DNA of 64,000 bases from Paraburkholderia flagellata (GCF_021390645.1 NZ_JAJEJT010000005.1:434001-498000); one strand, 5' to 3'; positions 17,294 through 26,981 are shown, numbered from the stretch's first letter. Numbers and translations are program-made. Notes: generated from the letters alone by a model not told the origin.

Positions 17294-18571
17294 ATGAACA
17301 CAGTGAACACATCGGCATTCCCCCACGCAAGACTAGCCGAGCGGCACCGGTGGGGGCAGCTCGCACTCGGTCTTGTCTGCATGATGGCCATCTCAAGTCC
17401 GCAGTATGTGTGGACGCTGATGACGAAGCCGCTCATGACCAAGCTTGGTGTTGCGCTGCCCGAACTGCAGGTGACGTTTTCGATTCTCGTGCTACTGCAG
17501 GCGTTTTTCTCGCCTGTGCAGGGAGCACTGATCGACCGGTTCGGCCCGCGCACGCTGATCTCGATCGGTACGGTGCTCACCGGCCTGAGCTGGTTACTCG
17601 CGTCGCACGCGCAGAGTATGCTTGGCCTCTATCTGACGTATGGCGGCGTGGGTGGTATCGGAACCGGTATCGTTTATGTCGGCGTCGTCGGTCTGATGGT
17701 CCGCTGGTTCCCCGATCGCCGCGGCTTTGCCGCCGGCGTCGCGGCGGCAGGTTACGGCATGGGCGCGATCATCACGACGTTCCCGATTTCCGCTTCGATC
17801 GTCACGCGAGGGATCGACGGCACGCTTGAACTCTATGGCTTTCTCTTCGCCGCCGTGGGCCTCGCCGCCTCGCAAGGACTCAGAATGCCGCGCAGCGAAA
17901 GCACCGATTTGCACGACCAAACGGAGGCAGCGACCGGCACAAGACCCGCGCCCGACTACCGGCCCGCGCAAATGTTGCGCACGCCGCTGTTCTGGCTGAT
18001 GTTCGTCATGATGACCTTGATGGCTACCTCGGGCTTGATGGTGACCTCGCAAATGGCGATTTTCTCGGCCGATTTCGGCGTGAGCAAGATGCTCGTATTT
18101 GGGCTCGGGGCGTTGCCTCTGGCGTTGACGATCGATCGCTTTACGAACGGGCTGACGAGACCGCTGTTCGGGTGGATCTCCGATCGGGCTGGACGCGAAA
18201 ACACGATGGCATTTGCGTTCGCTCTTGAAGGAATCGCAATGCTCCTTTGGTTGCTCACGCGCGACGACGCAGTGTTGTTCGTCATCCTTTCCGGCGTGGT
18301 CTTCTTCGGTTGGGGCGAAATCTTCTCGCTCTTCCCCTCCACGCTCACCGACACGTTCGGCACCCGCAACGCCACGGCCAACTACGGTTGGCTTTATCTT
18401 TCGTTCGGCATCGGCTCCATCTTCGGCGGCCCGCTTGCCGCGCTCCTGCATCAGCACACGAACAGCTGGATTCCCGTCTTCGGCTGCGCGATCGCCTTCG
18501 ACATCACGACGGCCGTGCTCGCGATCTTCGTCCTCAAGCCTGCTCGCACGCGCTTTCTCCGTAGACACTAG
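17294..18571 (+). CDS. oxlT: MFS oxalate/formate antiporter-type permease (OxlT family)
   Basis: A 425-residue, 12-helix MFS protein with OFA-family features: WGQLALGLVCMMAISSPQYVW in helix 1 (shown to place it), GALIDRFGPRT in loop 2-3, and a helix-5 region GGVGGIGTGIVY followed by RWFPDRRGFAAG. Members exchange oxalate for formate or transport related monocarboxylates and dicarboxylates. No oxalate decarboxylase genes (frc/oxc) are adjacent, so transport specificity is inferred from family only. A sigma-54-like promoter lies upstream and an imperfect hairpin lies at its 3' end, shared with the convergent RidA gene. Confidence 0.85.
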   Translation: MNTVNTSAFPHARLAERHRWGQLALGLVCMMAISSPQYVWTLMTKPLMTKLGVALPELQVTFSILVLLQAFFSPVQGALIDRFGPRTLISIGTVLTGLSWLLASHAQSMLGLYLTYGGVGGIGTGIVYVGVVGLMVRWFPDRRGFAAGVAAAGYGMGAIITTFPISASIVTRGIDGTLELYGFLFAAVGLAASQGLRMPRSESTDLHDQTEAATGTRPAPDYRPAQMLRTPLFWLMFVMMTLMATSGLMVTSQMAIFSADFGVSKMLVFGLGALPLALTIDRFTNGLTRPLFGWISDRAGRENTMAFAFALEGIAMLLWLLTRDDAVLFVILSGVVFFGWGEIFSLFPSTLTDTFGTRNATANYGWLYLSFGIGSIFGGPLAALLHQHTNSWIPVFGCAIAFDITTAVLAIFVLKPARTRFLRRH

Positions 18572-18591
18572 AGCGCGTCGACAACGCCGGG

Positions 18592-18626
18592 TAGGCACCG
18601 GCTCGCCCTATGGCGACCGGCGCCTA
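18592..18626. terminator. Bidirectional hairpin between convergent genes
   Basis: TAGGC/GCCTA, CCGG/CCGG and CGCC/GGCG stack into one long stem with a CTAT loop, one mismatch and one bulge. It lies between the OxlT stop and the RidA stop and probably serves as a terminator for both. There is no pronounced T-run. Confidence 0.5.
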
Positions 18627-19013
18627 TCGCCGCGCGATGAAATCTATCTCAACGCGCGCGTCTTTCGCAAGTCCGGTGACGCCGATGCAAGTTCGCGCGG
18701 GAAAGCGTCCCGCCTGGAAGTAAGTGCTGTACACCGCATTCATGCGCTCATAGTCCTCACTGAAACGCGTGAGAAAGACGCGCGCACAAACCACATTCGA
18801 CAGATCGAGGCCGCAGCCCGCCAGCACCGTTTTCAGGTTGGCCATGACGGCGTGCGTCTGTGCTTCGATCCCCTCCGGGTATGGACTGTCGATTGAAGAC
18901 CCAGTAAACGGCATCTGCCCGGTGACAAATACCCAGCCGTCGGATTCGACCGCGTGACTGAAGGGTGCGACCGGGTCGGGTGCACCAGCAACCATGTGGA
19001 ACAACGGATTCAT
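18624..19013 (-). CDS. RidA/YjgF family enamine/imine deaminase
   Basis: A 129-residue protein of normal RidA length. The conserved arginine lies in the C-terminal FPARTCIGVTGL segment that binds the carboxylate of imine intermediates, and the first strand carries SDGWVFVTGQMP. RidA proteins hydrolyse reactive enamines and imines released by PLP enzymes, or act in specialised catabolic routes. AAGGAG precedes the ATG. It is last in the series enolase-superfamily enzyme, MFS exporter, RidA on the minus strand. Confidence 0.9.
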   Translation of the reverse strand: MNPLFHMVAGAPDPVAPFSHAVESDGWVFVTGQMPFTGSSIDSPYPEGIEAQTHAVMANLKTVLAGCGLDLSNVVCARVFLTRFSEDYERMNAVYSTYFQAGRFPARTCIGVTGLAKDARVEIDFIARR

Positions 19014-19113
19014 CGAAAGGTCTCCTTCCAGGATATCGAATCAGGGCGCGATACTGTGCTCTTTTGGCGTCGTCGAAAACACTTCATCGCATCCAGCCGC
19101 GACTCGAGACCGT

Positions 19114-20628
19114 TCACTCGGATTGCGGCAACGATCCAGACCAGTCTCCAAAATGGACGCCGACGATACGTCGTGTACAGATCAATGCGGCGACCACCAC
19201 CGCAACGTCGATAGTAAAGCCTATATGGATCGCATGCACGACCGAAGCCCGCTCTCCGCCGTACTGTCCATGGCCGGTAAAGACAACCATGCTCGCGAGC
19301 GTGCGCGACACCAGCGTACCGATGGTGGCCGTGCCCAGCATCCCGCCGACCATTCGCGTCGACTGTATCAACGCAGTAGTAATACCGAAGCGCGCGGGCC
19401 CGCACAACTCCTGGGCAAAGACGTTCAGGTTGTTGAAGATGAGGCCGAGTCCGAACCCCGCAGCACCCATCGATGCGCCACCCAACGCGCTCTGGCTCGC
19501 GACGTCAAGCATCACTGCGCCGAGGCATCCTGTGCCGATCAATGCAAAACCGACTGTGACGACCGTCATCGGCGAGCGCAGGCGCGTCACGATTTGCGTA
19601 TTTGCAAAACTACCAAGCGCAAGGCAAACCGGTAGGGGTGTAACAGCGAGGCCGGCTGCCTGCGGTGTCATGCCGAAACCCGTTTGCAGCAGAAGCGGCA
19701 TATAAAAGAGCAGCGAGAACATCGCGAAGCCAGCGGCAAAAGAAAGCAGGAACAGAAGTATCAGATTGCGATCATTGAAGAGATCGACGGGCAGTATCGG
19801 ATGCGCGTGGCGCTTTTCCCATCTGTACGTCAGCACGCACGAGACGATGGTCGTCGCGGCAAGAGCCAGCGTCGACGGCGTGAATCCCTGGACGGGAAAA
19901 CGTTCAATGCCCATCTGAAGCGACGCGAGCAAGATCGACAGCAATGCTGCGCCGGTCCAATCAATAGTCGATCGCTGGCCGCGATGCTGCTCGATTTTCG
20001 GCAAATAGCATATGACGCAGTAGAGACCCGCAAGCCCGACTGGAAGATTGACGAGAAACGTCGAACGCCAGCCATAGGCATCACTCAGGAAACCACCGAG
20101 AAAAGGCCCGGCCGCCGTGGCGATACCGTAGGAGCCGGCCATCACCACCTGCCAGCGCATTCGAACGCGAGGATCGGGGAACAGATCGGGGATCGCGGCG
20201 AATGCGGTGCCCACCATCATGCCACCCCCGATCCCTTGGAGCGCCCTTGCGAATACGAGGGTCCCAATATTCGGCGCGAGCCCGCATAGTGCGGAAGCGC
20301 CGGTAAACGTAATGATCGAAGCGGTCACGAACCCCTTGCGGCCGAAATAATCGCCGAGCCGGCCGAAGATGGGTACTGATACGACCGATGCAAGCAAATA
20401 GATGCTCGCGATCCAGGCGTAGTATTGTGCGCCCTTGAGATCCGCGACGATGGAAGGCAGTGCAGTGCTGACGACGGTCTGATCGAGTGCGACGAGCATA
20501 TTGACGAGACCGATCCCGAGCATCGCCAGCAGTGATTCACGGAATGGCCGACTAGCCGCCTGATCATGTGACGCATGGCGGCCTTCACCACGCCGCATGC
20601 GCGCCTCCCGGATCCTCATCGATTGCAC
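19114..20628 (-). CDS. MFS transporter, DHA2 (EmrB/QacA) 14-helix family
   Basis: A 504-residue protein with fourteen hydrophobic segments and DHA2 motifs (LDQTVVSTALPSIVADL, GRLGDYFGRKGF, ARALQGIGGGMM, GPFLGGFLSD). The family exports drugs and amphiphiles by proton antiport; some members export metabolites. It starts 24 bp after the enolase-superfamily stop, so it is co-transcribed with a catabolic gene, unusual for a pure drug pump. Internal ATGs at 20619 and 20598 are alternative starts. Confidence 0.88.
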   Translation of the reverse strand: MQSMRIREARMRRGEGRHASHDQAASRPFRESLLAMLGIGLVNMLVALDQTVVSTALPSIVADLKGAQYYAWIASIYLLASVVSVPIFGRLGDYFGRKGFVTASIITFTGASALCGLAPNIGTLVFARALQGIGGGMMVGTAFAAIPDLFPDPRVRMRWQVVMAGSYGIATAAGPFLGGFLSDAYGWRSTFLVNLPVGLAGLYCVICYLPKIEQHRGQRSTIDWTGAALLSILLASLQMGIERFPVQGFTPSTLALAATTIVSCVLTYRWEKRHAHPILPVDLFNDRNLILLFLLSFAAGFAMFSLLFYMPLLLQTGFGMTPQAAGLAVTPLPVCLALGSFANTQIVTRLRSPMTVVTVGFALIGTGCLGAVMLDVASQSALGGASMGAAGFGLGLIFNNLNVFAQELCGPARFGITTALIQSTRMVGGMLGTATIGTLVSRTLASMVVFTGHGQYGGERASVVHAIHIGFTIDVAVVVAALICTRRIVGVHFGDWSGSLPQSE

Positions 20629-20652
20629 GCACCAGGTGAATTGGCCGGCGCC

Positions 20653-21777
20653 TCATCTTACTTCGGTCCACTTACCATACTTCGTCACCGCGTCATCATC
20701 GAACGAAAAGCCCAGCCCAGGCTCTTGATGCAGTGCAATCCGGCCGCCCTTTTGCGTCAGCTGGCGATCGATAAGGCGGCGGAAATTCAATACCTGGTCA
20801 TCCCGGAAGAACTCGACATAGTGCGCATTCGGCGTCGCTGCAACGAGTGGCGCATGCACGTCATGAAACCAGTGCGGGCACATGACGACGCCATAACTGG
20901 CCGCGGTCGCGGCAATACGCCGCCACTCCGAGATGCCTCCACACACCAGCGCATCCGTCTGAAGAATCGCTGCTGCCTCTTTGTCCAGCAACTCCTTGTG
21001 ATACCACCGGCCATAACCGATTTCGCCCGTTGCGATCGGCACGCGCGTCTGCTTCGCGAGACGCGCATGGTTATCCACGTCGTCGGGCGAGAAAGGCTCT
21101 TCGATGAAGTACGGGTCGTACTGTTCGAAACGGCGCACGAACTGAAGCGCCTCCGTGACATCGCGCCATCCATTGTTAATATCGATCATGAGTTCGACAT
21201 CCGGCCCGATCGCTTCGCGTGCGGCGCGCACACGGGCTTCGTCATCGGCTGGCGACAGGCGCCCGGCCTTCATCTTCACCGCCTTGAACCCCATCTCGAC
21301 ATAGCTCGCCATTTCGTCGCCGAGCATCTGGGGCGTCTTGGCATCGAGGTAATAACCACCGCTCGCATAGGCGGGGACCGTATCGAGTTCCACGGCGCCC
21401 AGGTATTTGTGAATCGGCACGCTGTGCGTACGAGCGTTGAGATCCCAGAGCGCCGTGTCCAGAATGCTGATTGCGCGCATGACCGTGCCCGAGCGGCCTT
21501 GCAGAAGGGATTCCCCGTACATTGCCTGCCACAAACCTTCAACGGCGTACGAGTCTTGCCCGATCAGTATGGGAGCGAGCAATTGTTCGACTGCCACGCG
21601 CAGCAGTTCGCCACCCGCGCTGCCGACATAGCAAAACCCGATGCCTTCGACACCATCGCTTGAGCGGACCTTAACGAGACCGTACTCGCGCTTCGACACC
21701 GTGCGTGTGGCGAACGAAGTCACGCGGTCCAGCGGAACGACGGCCACGCAAGTGGCAATTGACTCGATTCGTGGCAT
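20653..21777 (-). CDS. Enolase-superfamily sugar acid dehydratase (mandelate racemase subgroup)
   Basis: 374 residues with a complete mandelate-racemase-type active site: Lys168-x-Lys170 (KMK), metal ligands Asp199, Glu226 and Glu252, and the Asp275/His302 catalytic dyad (TDALVCGG; PHWFHD). Subgroup members dehydrate aldonates or aldarates to 2-keto-3-deoxy acids, or racemise hydroxy acids. The sequence does not reveal which acid is used. It is first in an operon with a DHA2 exporter and RidA, and divergent from a LysR regulator. The surrounding hexuronate/aldarate genes favour a sugar-acid substrate. Confidence 0.85.
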   Translation of the reverse strand: MPRIESIATCVAVVPLDRVTSFATRTVSKREYGLVKVRSSDGVEGIGFCYVGSAGGELLRVAVEQLLAPILIGQDSYAVEGLWQAMYGESLLQGRSGTVMRAISILDTALWDLNARTHSVPIHKYLGAVELDTVPAYASGGYYLDAKTPQMLGDEMASYVEMGFKAVKMKAGRLSPADDEARVRAAREAIGPDVELMIDINNGWRDVTEALQFVRRFEQYDPYFIEEPFSPDDVDNHARLAKQTRVPIATGEIGYGRWYHKELLDKEAAAILQTDALVCGGISEWRRIAATAASYGVVMCPHWFHDVHAPLVAATPNAHYVEFFRDDQVLNFRRLIDRQLTQKGGRIALHQEPGLGFSFDDDAVTKYGKWTEVR

Positions 21778-21904
21778 GTCGGCACTCCTTTATAGAAAGG
21801 CAGATGCATTGTTCAAATCACCGCTGTACGCAATCGAGTGTGCTGGTCCCAGACTATAAAAAACAGTATCCTTTGACTTCTTCACAAGATAAAACTTTTT
21901 ATTG
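21778..21904. promoter_or_regulatory. Divergent promoter of the enolase operon and LysR gene
   Basis: A 127-bp gap whose right half is AT-rich, including a near-palindromic AAAACTTTTT run at about 21892-21901 immediately before the LysR start. Typical location for LTTR operators, but no exact repeat can be singled out. Confidence 0.4.
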
Positions 21905-22831
21905 ATGGACTCGCGCTATCTTCAGAGCTTTGTCTACGTCGTTGAACTCGGATCGATCGCAGAAGCTGCGCGTCGGCTCGATCTGACGCCGGCCGCCGTG
22001 GCCCAGCGCGTCAAGATGCTCGAAACTGAATTAGGAATAAAACTCGTGCGCCGCTCCGGCCGCACGGTCGGAACGACCGAGGCCGGCGAGCGTATTATCA
22101 GCCGCGCACGCGCCGTGCTTCATGAAATACGCGACCTGAAGTCCGATCTGGACGATTCGTCGACACTGGCCGGCCAATTGCGCCTCGGCGGTACGCCCAC
22201 GATGATGACGAGTCTGATTCCTGACGTCCTCGCCAAACTGCTGACGCGTCACCTGCAAATGGATATCTATCTGGAACCCGGCCCTTCGACGGAGCTGTAC
22301 CGCAAGGTAGTGAATGGCCATCTCGACGCCGCAGTCCTCGTGCGGCCGCTTTTCGAACTTCCCAAGAACTGTGACTGGCATACGTTCCGTGAGGAGCCGC
22401 TGGTGCTGTTGACGGCCGCGTCGATGCCGGTCACCGATGTACACCACACGCTGCAAACACAGCCATTTTTGCGCTACGACCGAAATGTCGTCGGGGGGCA
22501 GCTCGCCGACGCCTACTTGCGGCAGCACTGCATCTCGCCGCATCAGCGCTGTGAGCTCGACGGGTTGGATGCGCTCGCCGTACTGACCGATCGCGGGCTC
22601 GGGGTGACGCTCGTTCCCGATTGGCGCATGACCCCCTTTGCGGGCCTTTCGCTGAGAAAGTGGCCACTGCCCCATCCGTTCCCCAAACGGCTCGTTGGGC
22701 TGTTGTGGAACCGTTCATCTGCTCGCGTTCGGCTGGTCCATGCATTTCGCGAGATGGCCATTGAACTACTGCGTGGCACAGAGGCTCGGAAAGAGCAAGC
22801 CGATCCTTCCTCCGGCCAGACGCAAAAATAA
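21905..22831 (+). CDS. LysR-family transcriptional regulator
   Basis: A 308-residue LTTR. The N-terminal HTH (MDSRYLQSFVYVVELGSIAE, then RRLDLTPAAVAQRVKMLETE) begins at the very start, which fixes ATG 21905 (a TTG one codon earlier is unlikely). It is divergent from the enolase-superfamily operon and followed by an ACS-family permease on its own strand. It probably activates both in response to the imported acid. Confidence 0.9.
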   Translation: MDSRYLQSFVYVVELGSIAEAARRLDLTPAAVAQRVKMLETELGIKLVRRSGRTVGTTEAGERIISRARAVLHEIRDLKSDLDDSSTLAGQLRLGGTPTMMTSLIPDVLAKLLTRHLQMDIYLEPGPSTELYRKVVNGHLDAAVLVRPLFELPKNCDWHTFREEPLVLLTAASMPVTDVHHTLQTQPFLRYDRNVVGGQLADAYLRQHCISPHQRCELDGLDALAVLTDRGLGVTLVPDWRMTPFAGLSLRKWPLPHPFPKRLVGLLWNRSSARVRLVHAFREMAIELLRGTEARKEQADPSSGQTQK

Positions 22832-22963
22832 CTGTTGTCTGAAGCAACGGGCGACCGCTTCCTCGATGCGAAACGCCACGCGATACTGCGCTCGCCGCCA
22901 CCGCGTGACTCTTGCGGATCACTTGTGCACTACCTCTAACACCAGGGCGGACAAGGAGACACC

Positions 22964-24271
22964 ATGTTCGTCCGCACTTCTATTGACCACACGTTCGAAG
23001 CCACTGAAACTGACTCACTTTTCAGGCGCGTCGCGTGGCGATTCATGCCGCTGCTGTTCATCGGCTACGTGATCGCATATCTCGACCGCGTGAACGTGGG
23101 TTTCGCAAAGCTGCAGATGGTCAATGCGCTGCACTTCAGCGAAGCGGCGTATGGGCTCGGCGCTGGGCTTTTCTTCGTCGGTTACTTCTTTTTCGAGGTG
23201 CCTAGCAACCTGCTGATGCATCGGCTGGGCGCCCGGCGCTGGATCGCGCGCATCATGGTCACGTGGGGTGCGTTGTCGATCGCCACTGCTTTCGTCCATA
23301 CGGCGACGATGTTTTACGTCATGCGCTTTGTGCTCGGCATTGCGGAAGCGGGCTTCTTCCCCGGCATGGTTCTTTACCTGACCTACTGGTTTCCCTCCCA
23401 CCGGCGGGGCAAGATGGTCGCGCTGCTGATGGCCGGCAATCCTGTCTCTGGACTGTTTGGAGGGCCGCTTTCCGGCTACATCATGCACGCGCTGCACGGT
23501 ACGCTGGGCTTTGGCGGATGGCAGTGGCTCTTCATCATCGAAGCCTTACCCGCTATCGCGCTCGGCATTGTGATCTTTATCTTTCTTGACGACCGTGTTG
23601 CCGACGCGCATTGGCTCCGCCCCGAAGAAAAGCGCATGATTCAGGATGAGATCAATGCGGACGCATCGACGCACACGCACGGTTCGGTGCGGATGGTCTT
23701 CACCTCGTTGCGCGTCTGGCTGCTGTGTCTGATTCTCTTTGGCATTGTAATGGGTTCTTACGCTATCGGCTTCTGGCAGCCGACGATCATTCGAGGCACC
23801 GGTATTCGCGATCCGCTGACGATCGGTTTGCTCACGATGATTCCGTACTCGGCAGCCCTGGTTGCGATGATCGCAGCCGGCCGGAACGCGGACCGCACGC
23901 GCGAGCGCCGACTGCACGTTGCAATACCGGCCGTTGTCGCGGCGTTCGGCTTCGTGATATGCGCGTTCAACGGCGACCATGCGCTGCTGTCGATGATCGG
24001 CCTCACGCTTGCCGCAGGCGGCGTGGTGACGGCGCTGCCGATGTTCTGGGCCCTCCCCACCTCATTCCTCGGCGGCATGGGAGCGGCAGCCGGTATCGCA
24101 CTGATCAACTGCACGGGCAATCTCGCCGGGTTCATCAGCCCGGCCATTATCGGATGGCTGAAGACCGTGACGCATACGTTGACGTCAGGGCTACTGGTTG
24201 TCGCGGCTTCGCTGGTGCTATCTGCGATACTGATTCTCGCGTTGATTCCCGCGCGCCTGGTCAACAAATGA
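22964..24271 (+). CDS. MFS transporter, ACS family (tartrate/galactonate/aldarate-like)
   Basis: 435 residues with ACS-family signatures (YVIAYLDRVNVGFAKLQM in helix 1, RFVLGIAEAGFFPGMVLYLT around helices 4-5). AAGGAG is placed seven bases before the ATG. Homologues import tartrate, galactonate or related hydroxy acids. Its place between a LysR/enolase unit and the aldarate catabolic genes makes it a likely importer for the enolase-superfamily substrate. Confidence 0.88.
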   Translation: MFVRTSIDHTFEATETDSLFRRVAWRFMPLLFIGYVIAYLDRVNVGFAKLQMVNALHFSEAAYGLGAGLFFVGYFFFEVPSNLLMHRLGARRWIARIMVTWGALSIATAFVHTATMFYVMRFVLGIAEAGFFPGMVLYLTYWFPSHRRGKMVALLMAGNPVSGLFGGPLSGYIMHALHGTLGFGGWQWLFIIEALPAIALGIVIFIFLDDRVADAHWLRPEEKRMIQDEINADASTHTHGSVRMVFTSLRVWLLCLILFGIVMGSYAIGFWQPTIIRGTGIRDPLTIGLLTMIPYSAALVAMIAAGRNADRTRERRLHVAIPAVVAAFGFVICAFNGDHALLSMIGLTLAAGGVVTALPMFWALPTSFLGGMGAAAGIALINCTGNLAGFISPAIIGWLKTVTHTLTSGLLVVAASLVLSAILILALIPARLVNK

Positions 24272-24283
24272 CTTTCAACAGGC

Positions 24284-24308
24284 GCTGGCGCGATTGAATC
24301 GCGCCAGC
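24284..24308. terminator. Bidirectional terminator hairpin between convergent genes
   Basis: GCTGGCGCGAT (24284-24294) and ATCGCGCCAGC (24298-24308) form a perfect 11-bp stem with a 3-nt loop. It lies exactly in the 43-bp gap between the ACS permease stop and the stop of the convergent DHDPS-family gene. Confidence 0.65.
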
Positions 24309-24314
24309 CGTCCC

Positions 24315-25253
24315 TCAATTCAGCTCCCGCAGCCGCTTCGTTTGACGCGTCACCAGACGCTCAACGTCGGCGATATCAGCGGCGGACAGGCGGGGACCAG
24401 GCATGCGCAACGTCGGCGAGGCGATCACGCCGCGTTGCGCCATTAAATGCTTCCTCACTGCGAGACCGATGTTCGACTGCTGCTCATATCGGGCAAGCGG
24501 TAAATAGGCGTCGAAAATGTCATGCGCCCGCTCGACGTCGCCGCTCGCATGAGCCGTGCACACACCCACCATCATCTCGGGATAGGCGAACCCGGTCATC
24601 GCGCCGTCTGCGCCGCGTGAAAGCTCCTCCGGCAGGAACAACCCGCCACCGTTGCCGGTCAAGATCGAAACCCGTCTGACATCACCTTTATCGCTTGCTG
24701 CACGGATGGCGGACAGCTTCGCCAGTCCCGGCGAGTCCTCATGCTTCAGCATCACGCAGGTTGGCGAATTCTTCATGATCCGCAGTACTACCGAAGTGGA
24801 CATTTGCACGCCCGTCGACGTGGGATGATCTTGCAGGACCCACGGACAACTGGCGCCAAGTGTTGAAGTCACCATGTCGAAATAAGCGACGATCTGCTCG
24901 TCGGTGCGCAAGGTCGACGCGGGCGCCACCATGACCCCGGAGGCGCCCAACTCCATTACGCCTGACGCCAGCTCACGCATGGGCGCAAATCCCGCTGCCG
25001 ACGCTCCGACCACGACAGGCACCCGCCCTGCCACCTTGTCCAGCACGCGCTTGACGAATGTGCGCGATTCCAGCGCCGTAAGCTTCGTTGCCTCGCCCAG
25101 AATGCCGAGGATCGTGAGCCCCGTCGCGCCGACTTCCAGATAGAAGTCCACCATGCGATCCGTGCTTGCCAGATCGAGCGTGCCGTCGTCGGTAAATGGT
25201 GTCACCGCAAGCACATATACGCCTTTCGCGCTTTCATCAAATAGCCTGGTCAC
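24315..25253 (-). CDS. Dihydrodipicolinate-synthase-family lyase/dehydratase with altered catalytic triad
   Basis: A 312-residue TIM-barrel Schiff-base enzyme (NAL/DHDPS family). The imine lysine is Lys170 in CVMLKHEDSPG, and the substrate-carboxylate loop is LGEATKL. The usual YNxP tyrosine, which relays protons, is replaced: the site reads Gln141-Asp-His-Pro, so the triad is atypical. In hexarate pathways a relative (5-dehydro-4-deoxyglucarate dehydratase) makes alpha-ketoglutarate semialdehyde. That role would fit the upstream GarD/UxaA-type gene, but the motif change makes an aldolase or an unknown reaction equally possible. The GTG start has AGGAG upstream. Confidence 0.8.
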   Translation of the reverse strand: MTRLFDESAKGVYVLAVTPFTDDGTLDLASTDRMVDFYLEVGATGLTILGILGEATKLTALESRTFVKRVLDKVAGRVPVVVGASAAGFAPMRELASGVMELGASGVMVAPASTLRTDEQIVAYFDMVTSTLGASCPWVLQDHPTSTGVQMSTSVVLRIMKNSPTCVMLKHEDSPGLAKLSAIRAASDKGDVRRVSILTGNGGGLFLPEELSRGADGAMTGFAYPEMMVGVCTAHASGDVERAHDIFDAYLPLARYEQQSNIGLAVRKHLMAQRGVIASPTLRMPGPRLSAADIADVERLVTRQTKRLRELN

Positions 25254-25318
25254 AGTCCACTCCTGAATGATCGAGTATGCGGCGGGATGCTAAGGCCCTC
25301 TTGCAGTCGCCGCGCCTG

Positions 25319-26866
25319 TCAACTCATGATGCCGATCTGCCAAGGGACAAATTCGTGATCCCCTAGACCCAGCAGTTCGCTACGCGTGCGCTCACCCGAA
25401 GCAACACGCAGCAGCGCGTCGAAGATCGTGCGCCCCATGGACTCGATCGTGGCCTCGCCGTCGAGTATGGCGCCACAATTCAGGTCCATGTCTTCAGTGA
25501 GCCGTTTGTACATCGGGGTATTCGTTGCAAGCTTGAGCGATGGCACCGGCTTCGCGCCGAACATCGATCCGCGCCCGGTGGTGAACGCGATCAGATTCGC
25601 ACCGCCGGCGATCTGGCCTGTCGCGGAGACGGGATCGAATCCGGGTGTGTCCATGAAGACCAGACCCTTCGCGCGCACGGGCTCCGCATATCGGTACACT
25701 TCCATCAAAGGACCTGTGCCCCCCTTCATCGACGAGCCCAGCGACTTCTCGAAGATGTTTGCGAGGCCGCCCATCTGATTGCCAGGACTCACGTTGCCGT
25801 TGATCTGTACGTCGCGGCCGACCGAATACTCTTCTTTCCACCAGCGCACCCGCTCGATCAGCTTCTCACCGATTTCGCGGCTGGCCGCGCGGCGTGTGAG
25901 CGTATGCTCGACGCCGTAGATCTCCGGTGTCTCCGAGAGAATCGCCGTGCCGCCATGGCGCGTCAGCAAGTCCATTGCCGCACCAAGCGCCGGGTTCGCG
26001 GTGATCGACGAAAAGCCGTCTGAACCGCCGCACTGCAAGCCTATCTTGAGATGTTCTGCGGCCACCGTCTGACGCTTGACGCGGTTTGCTTCCGGCAAGA
26101 GGGCAAGCACCGCTTCGATGCCTGCCGCGATCGTCTTGCGCGTACCGCCGCTTTCCTGCATGACGAACGTGTGCAACCGTTCGTCCGCATTCAACGCTTC
26201 GTCAGCCATGAGCCCCGCAAGCTGGTTGCGCTCGCAGCCGAGACCCACTATCAACGCAGCCGCCAGATTTGCGTGGCGCGCGTAGCCGGCCATCGTCCGG
26301 CGCAACAATGCCATCGGCTCGCCGCTCATTTCCATGCCGCATCCTGAGCCGTGCGTGAACGCTACGACGCCGTCGATGTTCGGGTAGTCAGCTAGCCGCT
26401 CCGGGGTAAACCAGGCCGCGATCTTGTGTGCGACCGTCGCCGAACAATTGACGGTCGACAGAATGCCGATGAAGTTGCGCGTGCCGACTTCTCCGTTTGC
26501 GCGCACGTATCCTTCGAAGCTCGCGCGTTGCGCTGCAGGCACCATTTCCAGCGCCCGGTATTCGCTCGCATGGGCGTAGTCACGCTCGAATTCGCGGAAC
26601 GTCGTGTTGTGGGTATGCACGAGCGTGCCTGGCGCGATGTCCATTGCCGCGAATCCGACGACGACGTTGTATTTGCGGATCGGCTCTCCGGCAGCAATCA
26701 GCGCGGATGCAATCTTGTACCCCGCCGGCACCTGACTGCGGCAGAACAGTTGCGTGGTCCCCAGCTTCGTTCCGATCGCAACGTCGGTGCGGGCAATCAC
26801 CACATTGTCGTCGGGATGAAGGCGAATTACAGGACCATCAATCACCTTGTCGGATGGATTATTCAC
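25319..26866 (-). CDS. garD: Altronate/galactarate dehydratase family protein (UxaA/GarD type)
   Basis: 515 residues with an N-terminal SAF domain (about residues 10-90, IRLHPDDNVVIARTDVAIG) followed by the C-terminal D-galactarate/altronate dehydratase domain (GYVRANGEVGTRNFIGI, FTHGSGCGM, LQCGGSDGFSSITANPALG). Conserved cysteines for the iron site are present (STVNCSATV, GSGCGM, GLGCERN, LQCGGSDG). Galactarate dehydratase gives 5-dehydro-4-deoxyglucarate. It begins with GTG behind GAGG. It lies within a minus-strand run of aldarate genes; whether galactarate, altronate or another acid is used is not fixed by the sequence. Confidence 0.85.
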   Translation of the reverse strand: MNNPSDKVIDGPVIRLHPDDNVVIARTDVAIGTKLGTTQLFCRSQVPAGYKIASALIAAGEPIRKYNVVVGFAAMDIAPGTLVHTHNTTFREFERDYAHASEYRALEMVPAAQRASFEGYVRANGEVGTRNFIGILSTVNCSATVAHKIAAWFTPERLADYPNIDGVVAFTHGSGCGMEMSGEPMALLRRTMAGYARHANLAAALIVGLGCERNQLAGLMADEALNADERLHTFVMQESGGTRKTIAAGIEAVLALLPEANRVKRQTVAAEHLKIGLQCGGSDGFSSITANPALGAAMDLLTRHGGTAILSETPEIYGVEHTLTRRAASREIGEKLIERVRWWKEEYSVGRDVQINGNVSPGNQMGGLANIFEKSLGSSMKGGTGPLMEVYRYAEPVRAKGLVFMDTPGFDPVSATGQIAGGANLIAFTTGRGSMFGAKPVPSLKLATNTPMYKRLTEDMDLNCGAILDGEATIESMGRTIFDALLRVASGERTRSELLGLGDHEFVPWQIGIMS

Positions 26867-26981
26867 AATACCTCGAAGCAGGGATCATTCGACGCTGGCT
26901 TGAATCAATGCGTCGCCTGAAAGAAATTGAAGGCCCGCCGCATGCAAGGTGCGCCGGACCTCTCGCCAAAACGCGGTGGTG

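Noticed and set aside
17294..18571. Oxalate degradation cluster
   Set aside because: Only an OxlT-type permease is present; formyl-CoA transferase and oxalyl-CoA decarboxylase genes are absent.
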